Source: Typha latifolia (Eukaryota; Streptophyta; Magnoliopsida; Poales; Typhaceae). Taken from it: a stretch of DNA of 64,000 bases. The position numbers and the translations under genes are program-made. The notes beneath the pieces were generated by a model. The model did no database searches and was not told the origin of the DNA. It worked only from the letters and a program-made list of their open reading frames with translations. The DNA lies in NCBI GenBank assembly GCA_019914945.1, contig CM034099.1, positions 7,750,001 through 7,814,000 on the forward strand, written 5' to 3'. Below are positions 24,056 through 52,100 of the stretch, one piece after another (position 1 is the stretch's first letter; each line of letters starts with the position of its first letter).

Positions 24056-27000
24056 AGAATAGAGTGCTATTAGGAATATCATATATTTAAATATAAATAT
24101 TTTATTAATTTTGAGCCCAGATTTAAGTGGGTTCCATACACTACTAACGGTGGATTAATAGTAGAATTAAAAATCTCAAAGAATATAATATCATATATTC
24201 ACATCTTCAAATCCATGAAAAATAGTGAATAAAATTTGGCTTTAAAATAAGTATCATGATAATAAAAAAAATAAAAAGAACTGAGTTTTGTATCATATTT
24301 GATGTTTGAGAAATATTTGTATCGTATGTAAGTGACAAACTTCTCATGGACTTTGGGTCCCAAAAATAGATACCTATTTTGTGAATAAATAAATTTTTAT
24401 ACATCAACACACACACGCGTGCCAGTCGACCCAGTTCAACTAGGTTCACACGTGCGGGTTAAGTCAACCCAAAGTGGTGCATAAGTAGTTAGTCCACTTA
24501 GACCCAAAGGGGTGCATCCTTTCATGACCAGATATGCCTTAATCCAACTATCTACATCCCTTCGACGTGATTGTTTAATTCTTTAAATAGGTCATGAGTT
24601 TGCAGGCGGCTTCTTTTCGAGTGCAAGATAGTTGTTGTATCTTTAGAGATCAATGTCCACTATTTTGGAAGAAATAATGTCAACTAGACTCAACTATATA
24701 TAATTTTATATTCTGTAATCTGTAAGTTAATTTAATTTAATTTTTTTATTTTGGATCAATTTTTTTTGTGACTTTTAGAATAAGATAATTACAGTTATGA
24801 TCTTTCCTCAAAATGACTCGTTCTTATCTACAATCGGTTTTGGACAGAAATTAGAGGAAAATTTTCGAGAGATATTTCAGACGATCTAGCTATTTGATCA
24901 ATGTGTTGATCTATTATGGCTCTAGAAGAGAATCCAATGAATCTAGTATCTCAAGATCTTGATAGCTAGATAGTAGGATATTGTGAGATCAATTGTCAAA
25001 GGTGGGGGTGGACATTCCAAACTAGTTCCGGGAATTCGTGGATGGAGGCACAGACTCCTAAGTGTGGGTAGTGGTGGTAGGACAACAATAAAGGGGTGGT
25101 ACCGAAAGGGTAGGTGGTGGAATGTTAAGACGGTGGTGGTGTAAGGTTATAGGAGATAGTTTAGGGAAGAAGGAAGAATGGAGAAGATGGATTGTTCCTT
25201 AGGGTCAAGGAAGTGGTCAAACAAGGAGGTAGGTGGCTTGGTCAGCCAAGGGTGGTGGTCGGCCAAACTTAGCAATGGTCAAACAAGGGAGGAGGATTGA
25301 TAGAGGAAGAGACATAGACTAACTAGGATTTCAATAATCCAAAGCTGCTCAACTTAGGTGCTCACCATAATATTTATAGGTGACTCTTTGACTTGACTCA
25401 ATTAACCGGATTGAACAGGCTCGATCGGACTAATCCACTTAAGCAACAACTAATACACATAAACAAAGAACTAAAAAGCAAATACACTCACATCTGATCT
25501 AAACAACAAAAGTCATCTAATAAGCAAACAAAGGAACCTCGTCACCAAAATGTTTGAATGCCTAGAAGCTCGACAACCTCTCGAACTAAGGCATTCGAAT
25601 GACTGTCAGGGGCATTCGAACGCTCGGACTCGAGACTTGAATTCCTAGCCTAGATAGGTCATAACTGTTACCACCAACAAGTGCTTTGGCTTGGAGTTGT
25701 TCCTCCACTCCTGGTGTTTTCCAAAGGTCACGTTGGTTGCCCACTGATATGATCATAGGTGAAATAAATCCAATCCCTTCGCCTATGGGAAGGGGAGCAG
25801 CAAGCGTAGGCTTCGACAGTGCGTTTTGGGGCGCGTTTACGATGTTGCAAAGGTGCGCAATTTCTTATTGTTTTTAAGCGCAAAAAAGCAAGTCAAAAGG
25901 GGCGCGAAGGCACGCTTCAAGTCTACAACTAGTGAGAGCGGGGAAGCTGCCGGGCTGGTTGAGGGTATTTACCTCGACCTTGCTTGGCCCATCGGGACTG
26001 CCATTGACATCCTCTATGGGCGACGACAACCTCGTTATTTTGTTCCCCATCTTCCCTCACCCCACCCGAAACCTCCCCACGGTATCTCTCCTCTCCTCCG
26101 CGTCAAACCACCTTGGCTTCCTCATCTTCCTCATCGTCCTTTGGTCATCGACAAGTGCATAGGGGATGTGTCCTTGCTTGAAATCACCTTTGGACAACCT
26201 TCTCTCCTTGCTCCCTTCTTGCATGGCCGTTCTACGACGTGGGTCACCAACACCTTTTCCTTCCCCTCTTTAGTCATGAGTGTGAGATGGAGGGGAATAA
26301 GGGTGGAACCCTCCAATTTGGTAAACCCAACCCAATTAGGCTAGTTGAACCCAAGCTTGATTATAGTGCGCTAGTGGGTGGGATGGGCGGCTTGAGCTCG
26401 AGCTCATCGCGGGCTAGGCTGGGTTAGCCCAACTTGAGCCACTTTGTTGGGCTGTCTTGGTGTGGCCCATCTTGGCCCACTCTATTTGGGCTGATATAGC
26501 CTGGCCTAGCCTGAGCTCACTTCAAGCTAGGCCCGAGCCCCTTATGGGCCTTTTGGCTATTTTGTTGGTTTTTAAACATTGGAACGTGGTTTTTATATTC
26601 TATAGTAGAACCTCGTGAAACCAGTGGCAACCCCGTAGCAAACCAAGAGTAGAACGACACAACTTGTCACCAGGGAAATTTAGCATGTCCAAGCAAGTGG
26701 ATTATCAATCCTTGCAATGATTACTTGATGTTATGTGTCAAATTGCATTCCAAAATAATTGTCGATAACATGATAACCTAAATATTGTAGTTTCATATGA
26801 TAATTTAACCGGCTGGTTGATATGTTACTCTTATCATAATTGATATGCATATCCATTAGCATGCTTATATTTGATAACACATTATTATATGATAATTATT
26901 TTTTTTCATCGTGCTTACTTGTGCTGTATATCAACATGCCACTAACACACAAGCACTTCTACAAAGAGAGTAACATCTACGTCTCAACAGTACCCGACAC

Positions 27001-27992
27001 CTTCTTAGCCAGAGTAAGAGAGGAGAGAATTATATTATTATTATATAGTAGGGCCTAAGCTTGAGATATAAATCTGTGGATTATAGACAATCAGATATGT
27101 TATTCACTAGGTTATAAGTGATATATTGTCAATTGATGAGGGTCAAACCTTATATTGAAGATAGATGGATAGGATGACAAAGATCCGGTGGTATCTAATG
27201 ACGCAAGGTGAGTGTATTCTTGAGCGGCGACTTATAGTTTCACATAGTAGTATAATAATACTGAGCTGAGGGCTTGGATAGATAGTATTAATGTGCGATG
27301 TTGACTATAATATGCTTATGACTGAAGTTTTTAATTTATAATGGCAACAATTGGTAATGTTGTTTGTCGGGTGAGGGCAAGTTATTTTACTATTAAAGTC
27401 TACCCTCCTTTAGGCCAAATGTTAGACATACTAAATGATTGTGGTGGATAGAGTTAATTTGTGTTGGGTCAAACAGTGCTAACCAGATATTTAACTCATT
27501 TTTCTATTACGATAACTAATTATTTAAATATCCTTGCATTCTCTAAATTGGGTGTATTTATATATTTGCATTATTTTGCTAGCGATAGTGTCACTTACTG
27601 AACCTTAGGCTGATAAATAGTTGATATATGATATAGATTGATTGCTATCACGATAAGAGCTCAATTGTTGGCGCGACAAAACAACCAAAAAGAGTGACTG
27701 AATTGAGTTTACAAACAAAATATAAGAATAAAAATAAAGTATACGAGGCACAAATTTCAATGATAGTGAATTTAAACTTTCATGCAAATAAAATAAAAAA
27801 ATATAAATAAATAATTTTATGTTTATGTGTAGGATAATGCTATAGCGGTTGCCCGGATTCGCTCCCTTTCTTAAATCCCCCGCTGCGCGATCTCCTTCCG
27901 TCAGCTTCCTCCTCCTCTCGGCTTCTTTTTCGATCTATTGAAACCCTAGGAGAAGAATTCCTACTTCTCGATCCGTTTCCCACTCTCCAGCC
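24056..27992. other. intergenic DNA with decayed repeats
   Basis: No convincing gene. About 26340-26570 is a GC-rich block full of 'ggcccgagc', 'gagctcgagctc' and 'ttgggct' motifs, of the same style as the hAT-like ends elsewhere in the window, but without clear termini. About 25800-26330 has open frames in several registers with no recognisable protein. The last 150 bases (27840-27992) are GC-rich and look like the leader of the ACX4-like fragment that follows. Confidence 0.4.
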
Positions 27993-28228
27993 ATGGCCGC
28001 CGGTTCCAGGAATCAAATAGAATCTTGCAAAGATTCCAAGTTCTCGATTTGCTTATAGATGGTTGCTTTGCGTTCGAATCACTGTGTGATCCGAGTAGGT
28101 GGTAAAGTTATGTGCTTTAATATTTCCAGGGGATCGTTCCAAGGATGGCGTGGATTAGCATAATGGATCACTAGACATCTCTGCGGCTTTCCCTCAGGCA
28201 ACGCCTGCGTCTATGTTTCCACCTTTAG
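27993..28228 (+). pseudogene. broken ACX4 fragment: exons 1 and 2 only
   Basis: 27993 starts ATGGCCGCC and a short exon-1-like segment (compare ATGGCCACT of ACX4). An intron-like gap ends in a splice acceptor at 28129. 28130-28228 then aligns with ACX4 exon 2, strongest at its end (CTCAGGCAACGCCTGC), and is followed by a kept donor-like GTAAGA. Relative to ACX4 the start of exon 2 has lost bases and runs into TAA, the exon 1 donor is changed, and no exon 3 or later exon is found downstream. Because the intron is kept, it arose by DNA-level duplication, not from mRNA. The GC-rich leader differs from that of ACX4 here, so it may descend from an older copy. Confidence 0.75.
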
Positions 28229-29000
28229 GTAAGAGTTGTTGTACTTCTTGTCGTTGCTTTTTGGCTATTGGAAAGTAGAATTGACCTTGTATTTCGATAA
28301 ATTCAGGAGTTAAATACACCTAGTCATGGATAAAATCACAGTTGAAACTATTTTGGGAGTACCACCAACTTATGGAATGATGGAATTATCAGTGATCCTT
28401 TTTGTGTTTTTTTCTCGATCTTAATATTATCAGTTTCAAGGAACTTTATGAATGATTTGTCTGGGATTTAGAAAAGATGGTGGTCTGGCATTTCTATGAC
28501 AATTCGAAGTTCTGAGCTTAGTTGTAATTGAATGAAGTGACAGAGGAAGTGGGAATAATGACGGTGTTGTAGATTCCTCAGTCTAAACATTTGCTGATTA
28601 CCTTATAAAAGAATACTTTACTTGTATATGGATGGTATTAGCGAACTCAGTTTGTACACATGTACGTCAACTTTAGATTAAGAACATGACATCTCGATGT
28701 TGTTCACTTGATATGTAAATTTGATCTGTGTAGTTGAGTGTTGAGTTTAGGTTTATAAACTAATGGATTAAGGTAAATTTGTTGACATCTGATCTTCCGG
28801 TATGCCAGTACTTTCTTATATTTAAGATTCATAAAAGGGTCAAGGCGACAACAAAAGAATTCTACTAAAATTCTTCTTTTCCTTTTCTAGTCACACCCAT
28901 GAATGGATTGACTTCATTATTGATCACATGTAAGGTTTGAAAAATTGGGTTCAGGACAGGTCTCTCGAAAAAGCGGTATGTATCAGCCGTATTGGTTGGC
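28229..29000. other. intergenic DNA after the ACX4 fragment
   Basis: Begins like an ACX4 second intron and then continues as moderately AT-rich sequence. I searched it for ACX4 exon 3 and later exons and did not find them. Confidence 0.4.
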
Positions 29001-29159
29001 TTAATTAGATGAATTTTTTTTTATTACCTAAAATTTAAATATTATTTGAAAATGTAAGAAAGTTTCTAAAAAATGATAAAATAATAAGAAATTAATGATT
29101 TTTTTCATATGAATCCTAAAAATTATAAAAAGTACTAACTTATTCGAAAATTAAAATTT

Positions 29160-29700
29160 CGATGAATATCGAGCGGGCTCTCGTATATCCCTGTGGTCGT
29201 CGTTATCATAATTACCATAAATTTGTAAATAATGATGTTTAGGGATTGGTGCTCCAAAGAGTGATTGCATCATGTTAGTCATATCAAATAAATTTTATTA
29301 TTTTTTAGGAGGATAATAATTAATATATGAATCTTGTGCCTTAAAATACTGAGGATAATAACTAGCATATAGATATTGTGATGGTTCTAAACAATGAATA
29401 TTTGATGAACTATAGTCATAGGAAGCAACATCATGATTACAACGTCGCTGATATGTATGTACCTTCTCAGTTTCTCTCTATTCAATCCCTATGCCTTTTT
29501 TACTTCCTTCAGCAAGTGTGGAAGGGACAACTAGGTGTATCATTATAATCATCATGGTTATTGCTGGTACTGATAGCTATATTATCTCCCACTGTCGAGC
29601 GATTCGTACCAGCCTTTGTTCTAGTCATAGTTTTCCCTAATACCTCATCTAACCATGATTTTCTTTGTCATCTACTTCTCTGATCCATATAATCCGGGGG
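29160..29700 (-). pseudogene. decayed coding remnant, transposon-like protein C-terminus
   Basis: The minus strand shows two long open stretches offset by frame. The upstream one holds DYMDQRSR, a stop, then RKSWLDEVLGKTMTRTKAG. The downstream one holds a Tyr/Ser-rich tail with QDSYINYYPP and MMQSLFGAPIPKHHYLQIYG, ending in an Asp-rich part. Stops and frameshifts lie between and within them. This looks like the tail of a repeat-encoded protein, possibly a hAT-type transposase, but I cannot name the family securely. Confidence 0.35.
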
Positions 29701-29924
29701 TCTTCTTTATAAAAAATATAATTTAAATCAATCAGATGATTATTTGATGTTTTTATTTTTAAATTTCTCTCCCTCAATATATCATATTAGAATAATATGA
29801 AATTAAAAACTAAGAGAGAAATAAAGAAACAGATTAAAAATTTACATATTGGAGTTTGTCGGAGTTAGATTTCTCCATAAGAAATGATGACTCTATGGTA
29901 AGGAGAGAAAAAGGGAATAGAGTG

Positions 29925-30130
29925 AGAGAGAGAGAGAGTTCAGATTATGGACATCAATAATTGATGTCCCTAGGTCAGATCCAGGTCAGATCCGTAATGG
30001 ATCTGGCCTGATTGACCCAAAACCCATTGATCTCTATCTGGATCAGGATTCGGTTGATCCTGTCTGATCCCAATCATTTGATTGGGATTGGGTCTGGCTG
30101 ATCCCAATCCAAATCGGCCAATCTTGCTAA
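29925..30130. mobile_element. repeat end rich in GATC-containing inverted motifs
   Basis: Dense alternating 'tggatctgg', 'cagatcc', 'tgatccc' and 'gggattgg' words on both strands. This resembles the subterminal region of a hAT-like DNA transposon and could be the 5' end of the element whose coding remnant lies at 29160-29700. Boundaries are uncertain. Confidence 0.3.
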
Positions 30131-31528
30131 TGTCTATCAATTAATAAATGCATCTCCACTTATCTTTAGGTCTCTTTATGATTAGTATGGCCAATTTAGA
30201 TTGTAATTGAACCAATTAGTTTTGGTATTAGGCTATTAGCATCTTGAGCTTTTTTTTATCTTCTGATTATTCTTTTTCACCCTCACCCAGTTGGTCGAGA
30301 AATAGTAGGATTTGGAAATTATGCTGAAAGTCATTGTTTGGTGCCTTGGCCATCGGATCATTTTTTTTCATGGTCTCATATTGATTTATGTAACATCTTT
30401 TATTGGATTGTAAAAGTATAATAATGTGGTCAAATTAGTGATGCATCATTTTTATTATGTGATGGAAATTTGCATTCAACAATCTACAAGTAAGATGTAG
30501 CGAAATGTTTCATATAAATATAATTATACCTAGTTTCAACATTTAGCAGTAAATGTGCAAGAAAGGGATCATTAAACAAGAGCTTTGTTTGGCTTGAGTC
30601 TAACACCTAGACGTGGTTAGCTAGACTCATTTCCTAATCTTATTTTGGATACCTTAAACTATGCTAAGAATATTAGGTGTTTGTTTGTGAATTAAACGAA
30701 GAATGTAAGTATTACCTTTAATGTGATTTTAAAAAGTGAAAAATGTGCATGTTCGTATAAAAATATTATTATTTTTTTAATGATAGTTTTCTTTTTCTGT
30801 TTTTTGAAAGATATCAAAATGATTGCAGACTTACAAACCTTAAGTCTACAACCATGCAAACTTAAGGCTTGTAAGCTCGTAAGTATTAAAAGTTGTTTTA
30901 TTATTTTTTTACCCCAGTTTTAAAGGTTTGTTAACTTACAAGCCTTAAGTCCATATAGTTGCAGGCTTAAGACTTGTAAAAAAGCAATCACTAAGGTTAC
31001 CCAACTCTTTTTTTTCTTTAGGGCTTGTTTGCCTGCAAGCCGGCATAGCATATAGTTACTATTTTTTTTTGTATGCCTCTAAGCGGGCCTCATCGAGTTG
31101 TGGTTCGTGAGAGATAGAGATGTGTTATTTTTTTAAATTATGTAAGGGAAAGCAAATGATAAAGACAAAGAGAGAGATAGCATATTCAAGTTAAATGTGA
31201 AATTTTATAGAAAATTTAAATAACTTCTTTTTTATTGTTGAATTAGACTAGCATAACAATTAGACTGATTTGTTATAGTTCTGAGGTACAACTAATTAAA
31301 TGTCGTTATGAAAGAAATCGTTACTAGTTAGATAGGACTAGGAATTTGTTCGGATAAGTTCACTATATTAATAAGGTTAGTTTTCTTAGGCACTTAAAGG
31401 TTTAGCGTGGGGCCTATGAAAATTAGGCTTTGAGCCCTAAATTTATAATTATAATTTTTTATTAGCCCAATCCTAGATAGCCGCCTAAATGGGCTAGTAC
31501 TTGGGCCAACCCACTTAAGGTCATTAAC
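30131..31528. other. intergenic DNA
   Basis: AT-rich. Around 30815-31050 the words 'cttacaagccttaag', 'acttgtaa' and 'cttgcaggc' recur on both strands, suggesting a decayed repeat. No gene is seen. Confidence 0.4.
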
Positions 31529-31867
31529 ATAGATGGTCGTGCCGACGGTGTACCGGCACATGGCATGAAGGGTGCCACATGGCACCCCTCCTAACTTCGC
31601 CGCTCGTCATTGACCTCGTCGTCGAGCTACCCGTCGCCGATCGCCGCTCGCCGTCACTGTCGCCCAAGCTTCTCGGGTGTCCTAGCTCGAGAGAGAAAAA
31701 AGATTGAGAGAGAATGAGAGAGAAAGGGGGTTAAAAATTTAAGTTGTAGAATCGGATCCGGATTAACGGCGATGGCGAAGGCGAGCGGGCATCGACGGTG
31801 ATTGCGAAGGCGAAGGTGAATATCCCTTACCTTTCTCTCTCATTCTCTTACGGCACGACCATCATTG
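31529..31867. mobile_element. Mutator-like MITE (family copy 2)
   Basis: About 339 bp, with inverted ends ATAGATGGTCGTGCC and, reverse-complemented, CAATGATGGTCGTGCC. Flanks GTCATTAAC and ATCCTTAAC look like a decayed 9 bp target duplication. It shares the inner layout of 9549-9880 (GTGCCACATGGCACCCCTCC near the left, CGTCGCC/CGAAGGCGA blocks, TTACGGCACGACC at the right) in the opposite orientation. Confidence 0.7.
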
Positions 31868-32413
31868 ATCCTTAACACTAGTTTCAATTCGCTAGAGCCC
31901 ATTGGCTAAATGGGTTAGATAAATTCAAGCTGGTTATAAATCTTGTATAAATTTTTTTAGCATACTTACGGCAAAAAAGATTAAATAAGACAAGGGGTTT
32001 TGTAGAACTTATAATTAAATAAAAATTATAAAAAATACTATTAATATAAAAAATACTAGTAATCAATAACTATTATTGATATATGGCCTAAGATATTTTA
32101 ATAAAGTCTGAGTAGGAGCTCATCCCATTGAGAGAACTCATTTTTCACAATGTTTGGAAAGAAAAAAAATCTTTTTACCTAATGTAGATGCACTGACATT
32201 TAAAATCAGGCTATCCTAATATGCACAATATATAGTGTTAGTTTTCTTTCTTTTTTAACCAAAAAAGAGTTATATTAATCTAGCAACTCTAATCCTAACC
32301 ATTTATAATCTATCAGAAGTATAGAAAAAGCCCAAAGTTGATATTTAAGCAACAAAATAAAAGAAAAAGGAAAAAAACAAAACAAAACAAAATTAAAAAA
32401 GAATAGAAAAGAC

Positions 32414-32840
32414 CCTAACAAAACCGAAGAGAGTTTTGCTTTAAAAACCCAAGATACATTTTAGGTTGCACTTTTTCCTTATTTTAAGTTTCTATTGCAA
32501 ATTCTCCCTATTTTACTATTTTTTGACCGATTTATCATCGCCTTACCTTTTGAAAGTTTCTGACAACTCTCATTTTCATTTAATGAAGTATAGTGAAACG
32601 ATATAACATGTTCCTAATTTATACACAAAATATAGATTATTCTAAAGGGAAACTCTTCATTATTAGATGAGGCTAGGTGTGAGGGAAGGGCTATGACCAT
32701 TTTTTGAGCTCTTCCTCCTCATTCCTGTTCTCTGCAATTTTATTTCTAATGAGTATTTTTAAATTCAACTATTTCGGAAGCTTAAAATTCACTTACGTCG
32801 GTTACCTACGTAAGTCAACAGATAGTTACGTTGGTGAATA
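32414..32840. other. unrelated DNA replacing ArgRS exon 1 in unit B
   Basis: Sequence upstream (to 'aaaagaccctaa') and downstream (from 'gtggtatttcatttc') matches unit A, but the middle does not. Unit A has the presequence exon and its donor there (about 3282-3560). Unit B has about 430 bp of AT-rich DNA with no ATG-led presequence that could join in frame. Confidence 0.7.
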
Positions 32841-33063
32841 GTGGTATTTCATTTCTTGGGTGTTGGTCAGATGGTGGTATTTCATTTCCTCTATATATTT
32901 TTTTGGGGTATTGGATATGATTGGGCCTTTGAGTTGAAGATGTTTGTTGAAATGCCTGTGAGGGTGGATGGTTTGAAATGTTTTAATTTTTTAATGGTTT
33001 GGTTGGATATTGTGAAACTCGACAGGTTTTACAACGAGAAAGACCCTAAGGCCGACAACAGCC

Positions 33064-49132
<16,069 letters not shown>

Positions 49133-49549
49133 GTTCGATTCTCTGTCATATTTTTCTCCATTAATTGACAGTAAGATAACAGAGTTCACTCTTTGTGATA
49201 TATATTATCAACTTATGCAATGGTAAGAAGGTCCAGTTTAGTGGCTTATCGAGTTGAGTGTTCAAATAAAAATTGGTCATTTAAAAATGGCTGCTTTACT
49301 TGCATGAGGAGTAGCAAATGTGGATTGAAGCAGTGTTCTTAACTTGTAAGAACACCTTTAGCAGAAAGAAAAATTGCAAAAACTGTGATCCAACTTTTAA
49401 GAATGCGTTTGGGCAAAAAGGAAAGTGTAGAGATAAGAGTTAGAATCACTTGAGAAGGCCTTCACGGAAAGGCTCATCTTTTTGCATGAGATTCAAACAC
49501 ACTAGGGGCATTTGAACATGAGTTTTCGATGCCATTTTAAGAACTTCTA
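49133..49549 (+). other. ArgRS2 3' flank
   Basis: Matches the unit A 3' flank as far as about 49330, with a likely poly(A) signal AATAAA at 49265-49270, then diverges into repeat DNA. Confidence 0.5.
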
Positions 49550-49552
49550 TTA

Positions 49553-49940
49553 GGCCTCGTTCATGTGTTGAATAAGGTTAAAATATAAATAAGAATTTCT
49601 ATTTATTATTATAAAAAATAAGAGATTTATTATAGAAATAATTATTTCTATGTTCACTTGTATTATAAAATAATAGTATAAAATTATTTTTAATATGATA
49701 TAAAGTGAAGAAAAAAATATTTTTTAATGAAACTATAATAAATATAGTTTGATTTGATATAAAGTAGATTGATGATATTAAAGATATATTGGTAATTTAG
49801 TTAGTGTGTGATATAAGATATAATTTTAATAAATAATATTTATATATATAATCTAATTATTATGATGTTTAGCTATTATTTTAAAATAAGGAATTGTATT
49901 CTAAAATAAAGAAATTGTTATTGCTAAAATAAACAGAGTC
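49553..49940. mobile_element. Tourist-like MITE (PIF/Harbinger type)
   Basis: 388 bp AT-rich element flanked by TTA at 49550-49552 and 49941-49943. Ends are inverted: GGCCTCGTTCATGTG at the left and, reverse-complemented, GACTCTGTTTATTTT at the right. A TTA target duplication with GGCCTCGTT-like ends is typical of Tourist MITEs. A related inner sequence recurs at 62324-62530. Confidence 0.65.
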
Positions 49941-50513
49941 TTAAAGGACAGTTTAAAGACCTTTAATGACAGGTTCTTAGACTTAACCCCAGGCCATCTT
50001 TTGGAGAAATTGATTTAATTATCTTGAGATTAAAATGACTAAGGTAGAAGGTTTTTAAAGATCTTAAATCCTAGGAGCTTTATTGAAAAAAAGAAAAAGA
50101 ATAAATACGATCTACTTCATTGTTAGAGATACATTATAAAGATCTAGAAGGCATAAAATTTTTTTACCCAACACAGATATGGATTCGAATACGGGTAGAG
50201 TTTTTTAAAAGAAAATCCTTATACAAATTTGGATACGATTAGGTTTGCTAAAAACCCGGATATTAATATAAGTTTTTAGATAAAAAAAAATATTGAATAT
50301 CCATTACCTACATATTATTTAAATAATTTATCATTTTTAGTTTGTTTAGTTAGATGGTAAATATTTATATTGTTACTAATGATATATTCTATGTTATTTG
50401 TAAAGACTGATTTTGCTAACTTTATATGTATTATTATTTTATTTAAAAAATAGTATTTTGTGTTAGTTGTGTATAAAAAGAGGTCATAATTTGTTTAAAA
50501 TTTGATTATTGCT

Positions 50514-50667
50514 CGTTTAAGATCTGATCATTTATTTAAAAATTTAGAATATGACTCTAAATTCTGCTATTCAATTCGTTTTCATCTCTCCGTTTAAAAT
50601 CCGATCATTTATTTAAAAATTTAGAATATGACTTTAAATTTTGCTATCCTTCTAATACCCATATTCG
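50514..50667. repeat. 77 bp direct tandem repeat, two copies
   Basis: 'cgtttaagatctgatcattt...' at 50514 recurs as 'cgtttaaaatccgatcattt...' at 50591, with few differences. It sits in a decayed hAT-like sequence that ends near 50742 with 'ttttcatctcta', the reverse complement of a TAGAGATGAAAA-type terminus. Confidence 0.7.
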
Positions 50668-50739
50668 TATTTGAATTTGTATACAGACTAAAAATATAGA
50701 TTCAAATATAGATTGAGTACTATTCAATTTGTTTTCATC

Positions 50740-52092
50740 TCTAATTCTACATCTATTCATGGTGAGACGTGGGTGTTTGAAATGGAGAAGTTCTAACATA
50801 GTTTACGAACCGTTTACACATGGAGTGCCTTATCATGCGATCTAGTCAACAAGAAGAATTTTGTCCATTAGCCGTTGATGTTACAGCGAGAAAGAGTTAA
50901 TAAGTATATCTTATACCTATACTTTTTTATATGAAAATGATTCGATTTATACACTTAGTTGATAGGTGTTTTAGAAGCAATGGGCGATTCTCCATTCAAA
51001 TTAAATATAAGTGGGCCATGAATCCCTTTGTTGTGCTGCACGAGGTAAACTCTTTGAATTGGGATTGAAGCCAATTTAAAACTATTCGAATTCCTTAAGC
51101 CAGTTGACCAAACAAAACTTTAAAATCCTCCAACTCATCCTTCACATTAGTATGCAAATGCCCATCAATTTTTTTTCTCTCTTTTACGTTTTGTAACAAC
51201 CAACGGAGAACAAAAAAAGTCATTCAAAGGTTTTTTTTTTTTTTTTTTAATGCCATTTTTTGAGCAATTGCTTGAATAAAACGAGCTTTCCAGTTCCAAA
51301 TTTCTTTAACATTCATGACAAAAACGATGGACCTTTCTCTTATGATGATTCCTATATTATTAAGAAAAAAGAAAAAGGGCATACTCAAATGGGTAATAGT
51401 ACACTGTTAGTCCATAGTACAAGAGGTTGCCAATTGTAATTGTATTAAAATAATTTAATTCATGTCAGTATTTGAGTACGATCGTCGCCATTGATGCAAG
51501 CAATAAGGGTTGACCACCGGCTGCTTAGCAAGACCAGCGGCATGCCCATGGTTTCTATCTTATTATTAATAGCAAATCATCAGGTATCTCAATCATTCGA
51601 CTGCTCATGTATGGTCTTAAGATATCTTCTTCATTTAGTTTATTAAATTCCTGGGAGTCTTAAGTTCACCGAGAATCAAAAGAGATGATACAATCAAGTT
51701 CAAGGGGAAGTGAGTAATATTCAACTCCTAGGAACACAAAAATTTAATGCCCACTAAAAGCGGCAGCTTAATCGAAAATACTGAGGGTATTTATGGGAAT
51801 GTTTTGAATCCTCTTCAAAAATAATGTTAGTGAACTCATGGTGGGTTGCAACAGTGAGGGATTTGAGAAGAGGGCCTGAGCTCAGAGTGATGGGCACACT
51901 CGTAATGGGAACCGGTTTACCCTAATTGTTCTTTGCAATGATCCCAAATTCACCAATTTTGTTAAGTGGGTCTCAACAAAGCCGAGCAAAGTTGATTTTG
52001 AGGTACCCATTGGTTAGGGGCATCAGTTTGCCATTCGCTCCTTGCTGGTGGTGCCAACATGATCACCTTCTTTGTCATAATATTCAATGGTC
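50740..52092. other. unit B DNA upstream of the lost ACX4 copy
   Basis: About 51055-51460 and 51570-52092 align with unit A 16170-16590 and 16840-17512, i.e. the DNA between ArgRS1 and ACX4. No gene is seen. The alignment stops before the position of the ACX4 TATA box and exon 1. Confidence 0.6.
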
Positions 52093-52100
52093 ATTTGAAG

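Noticed and set aside
25826..26344. 172-codon open frame
   Set aside because: No recognisable motif, other frames open over the same stretch, and it lies next to repeat-type sequence. No splice or promoter support.
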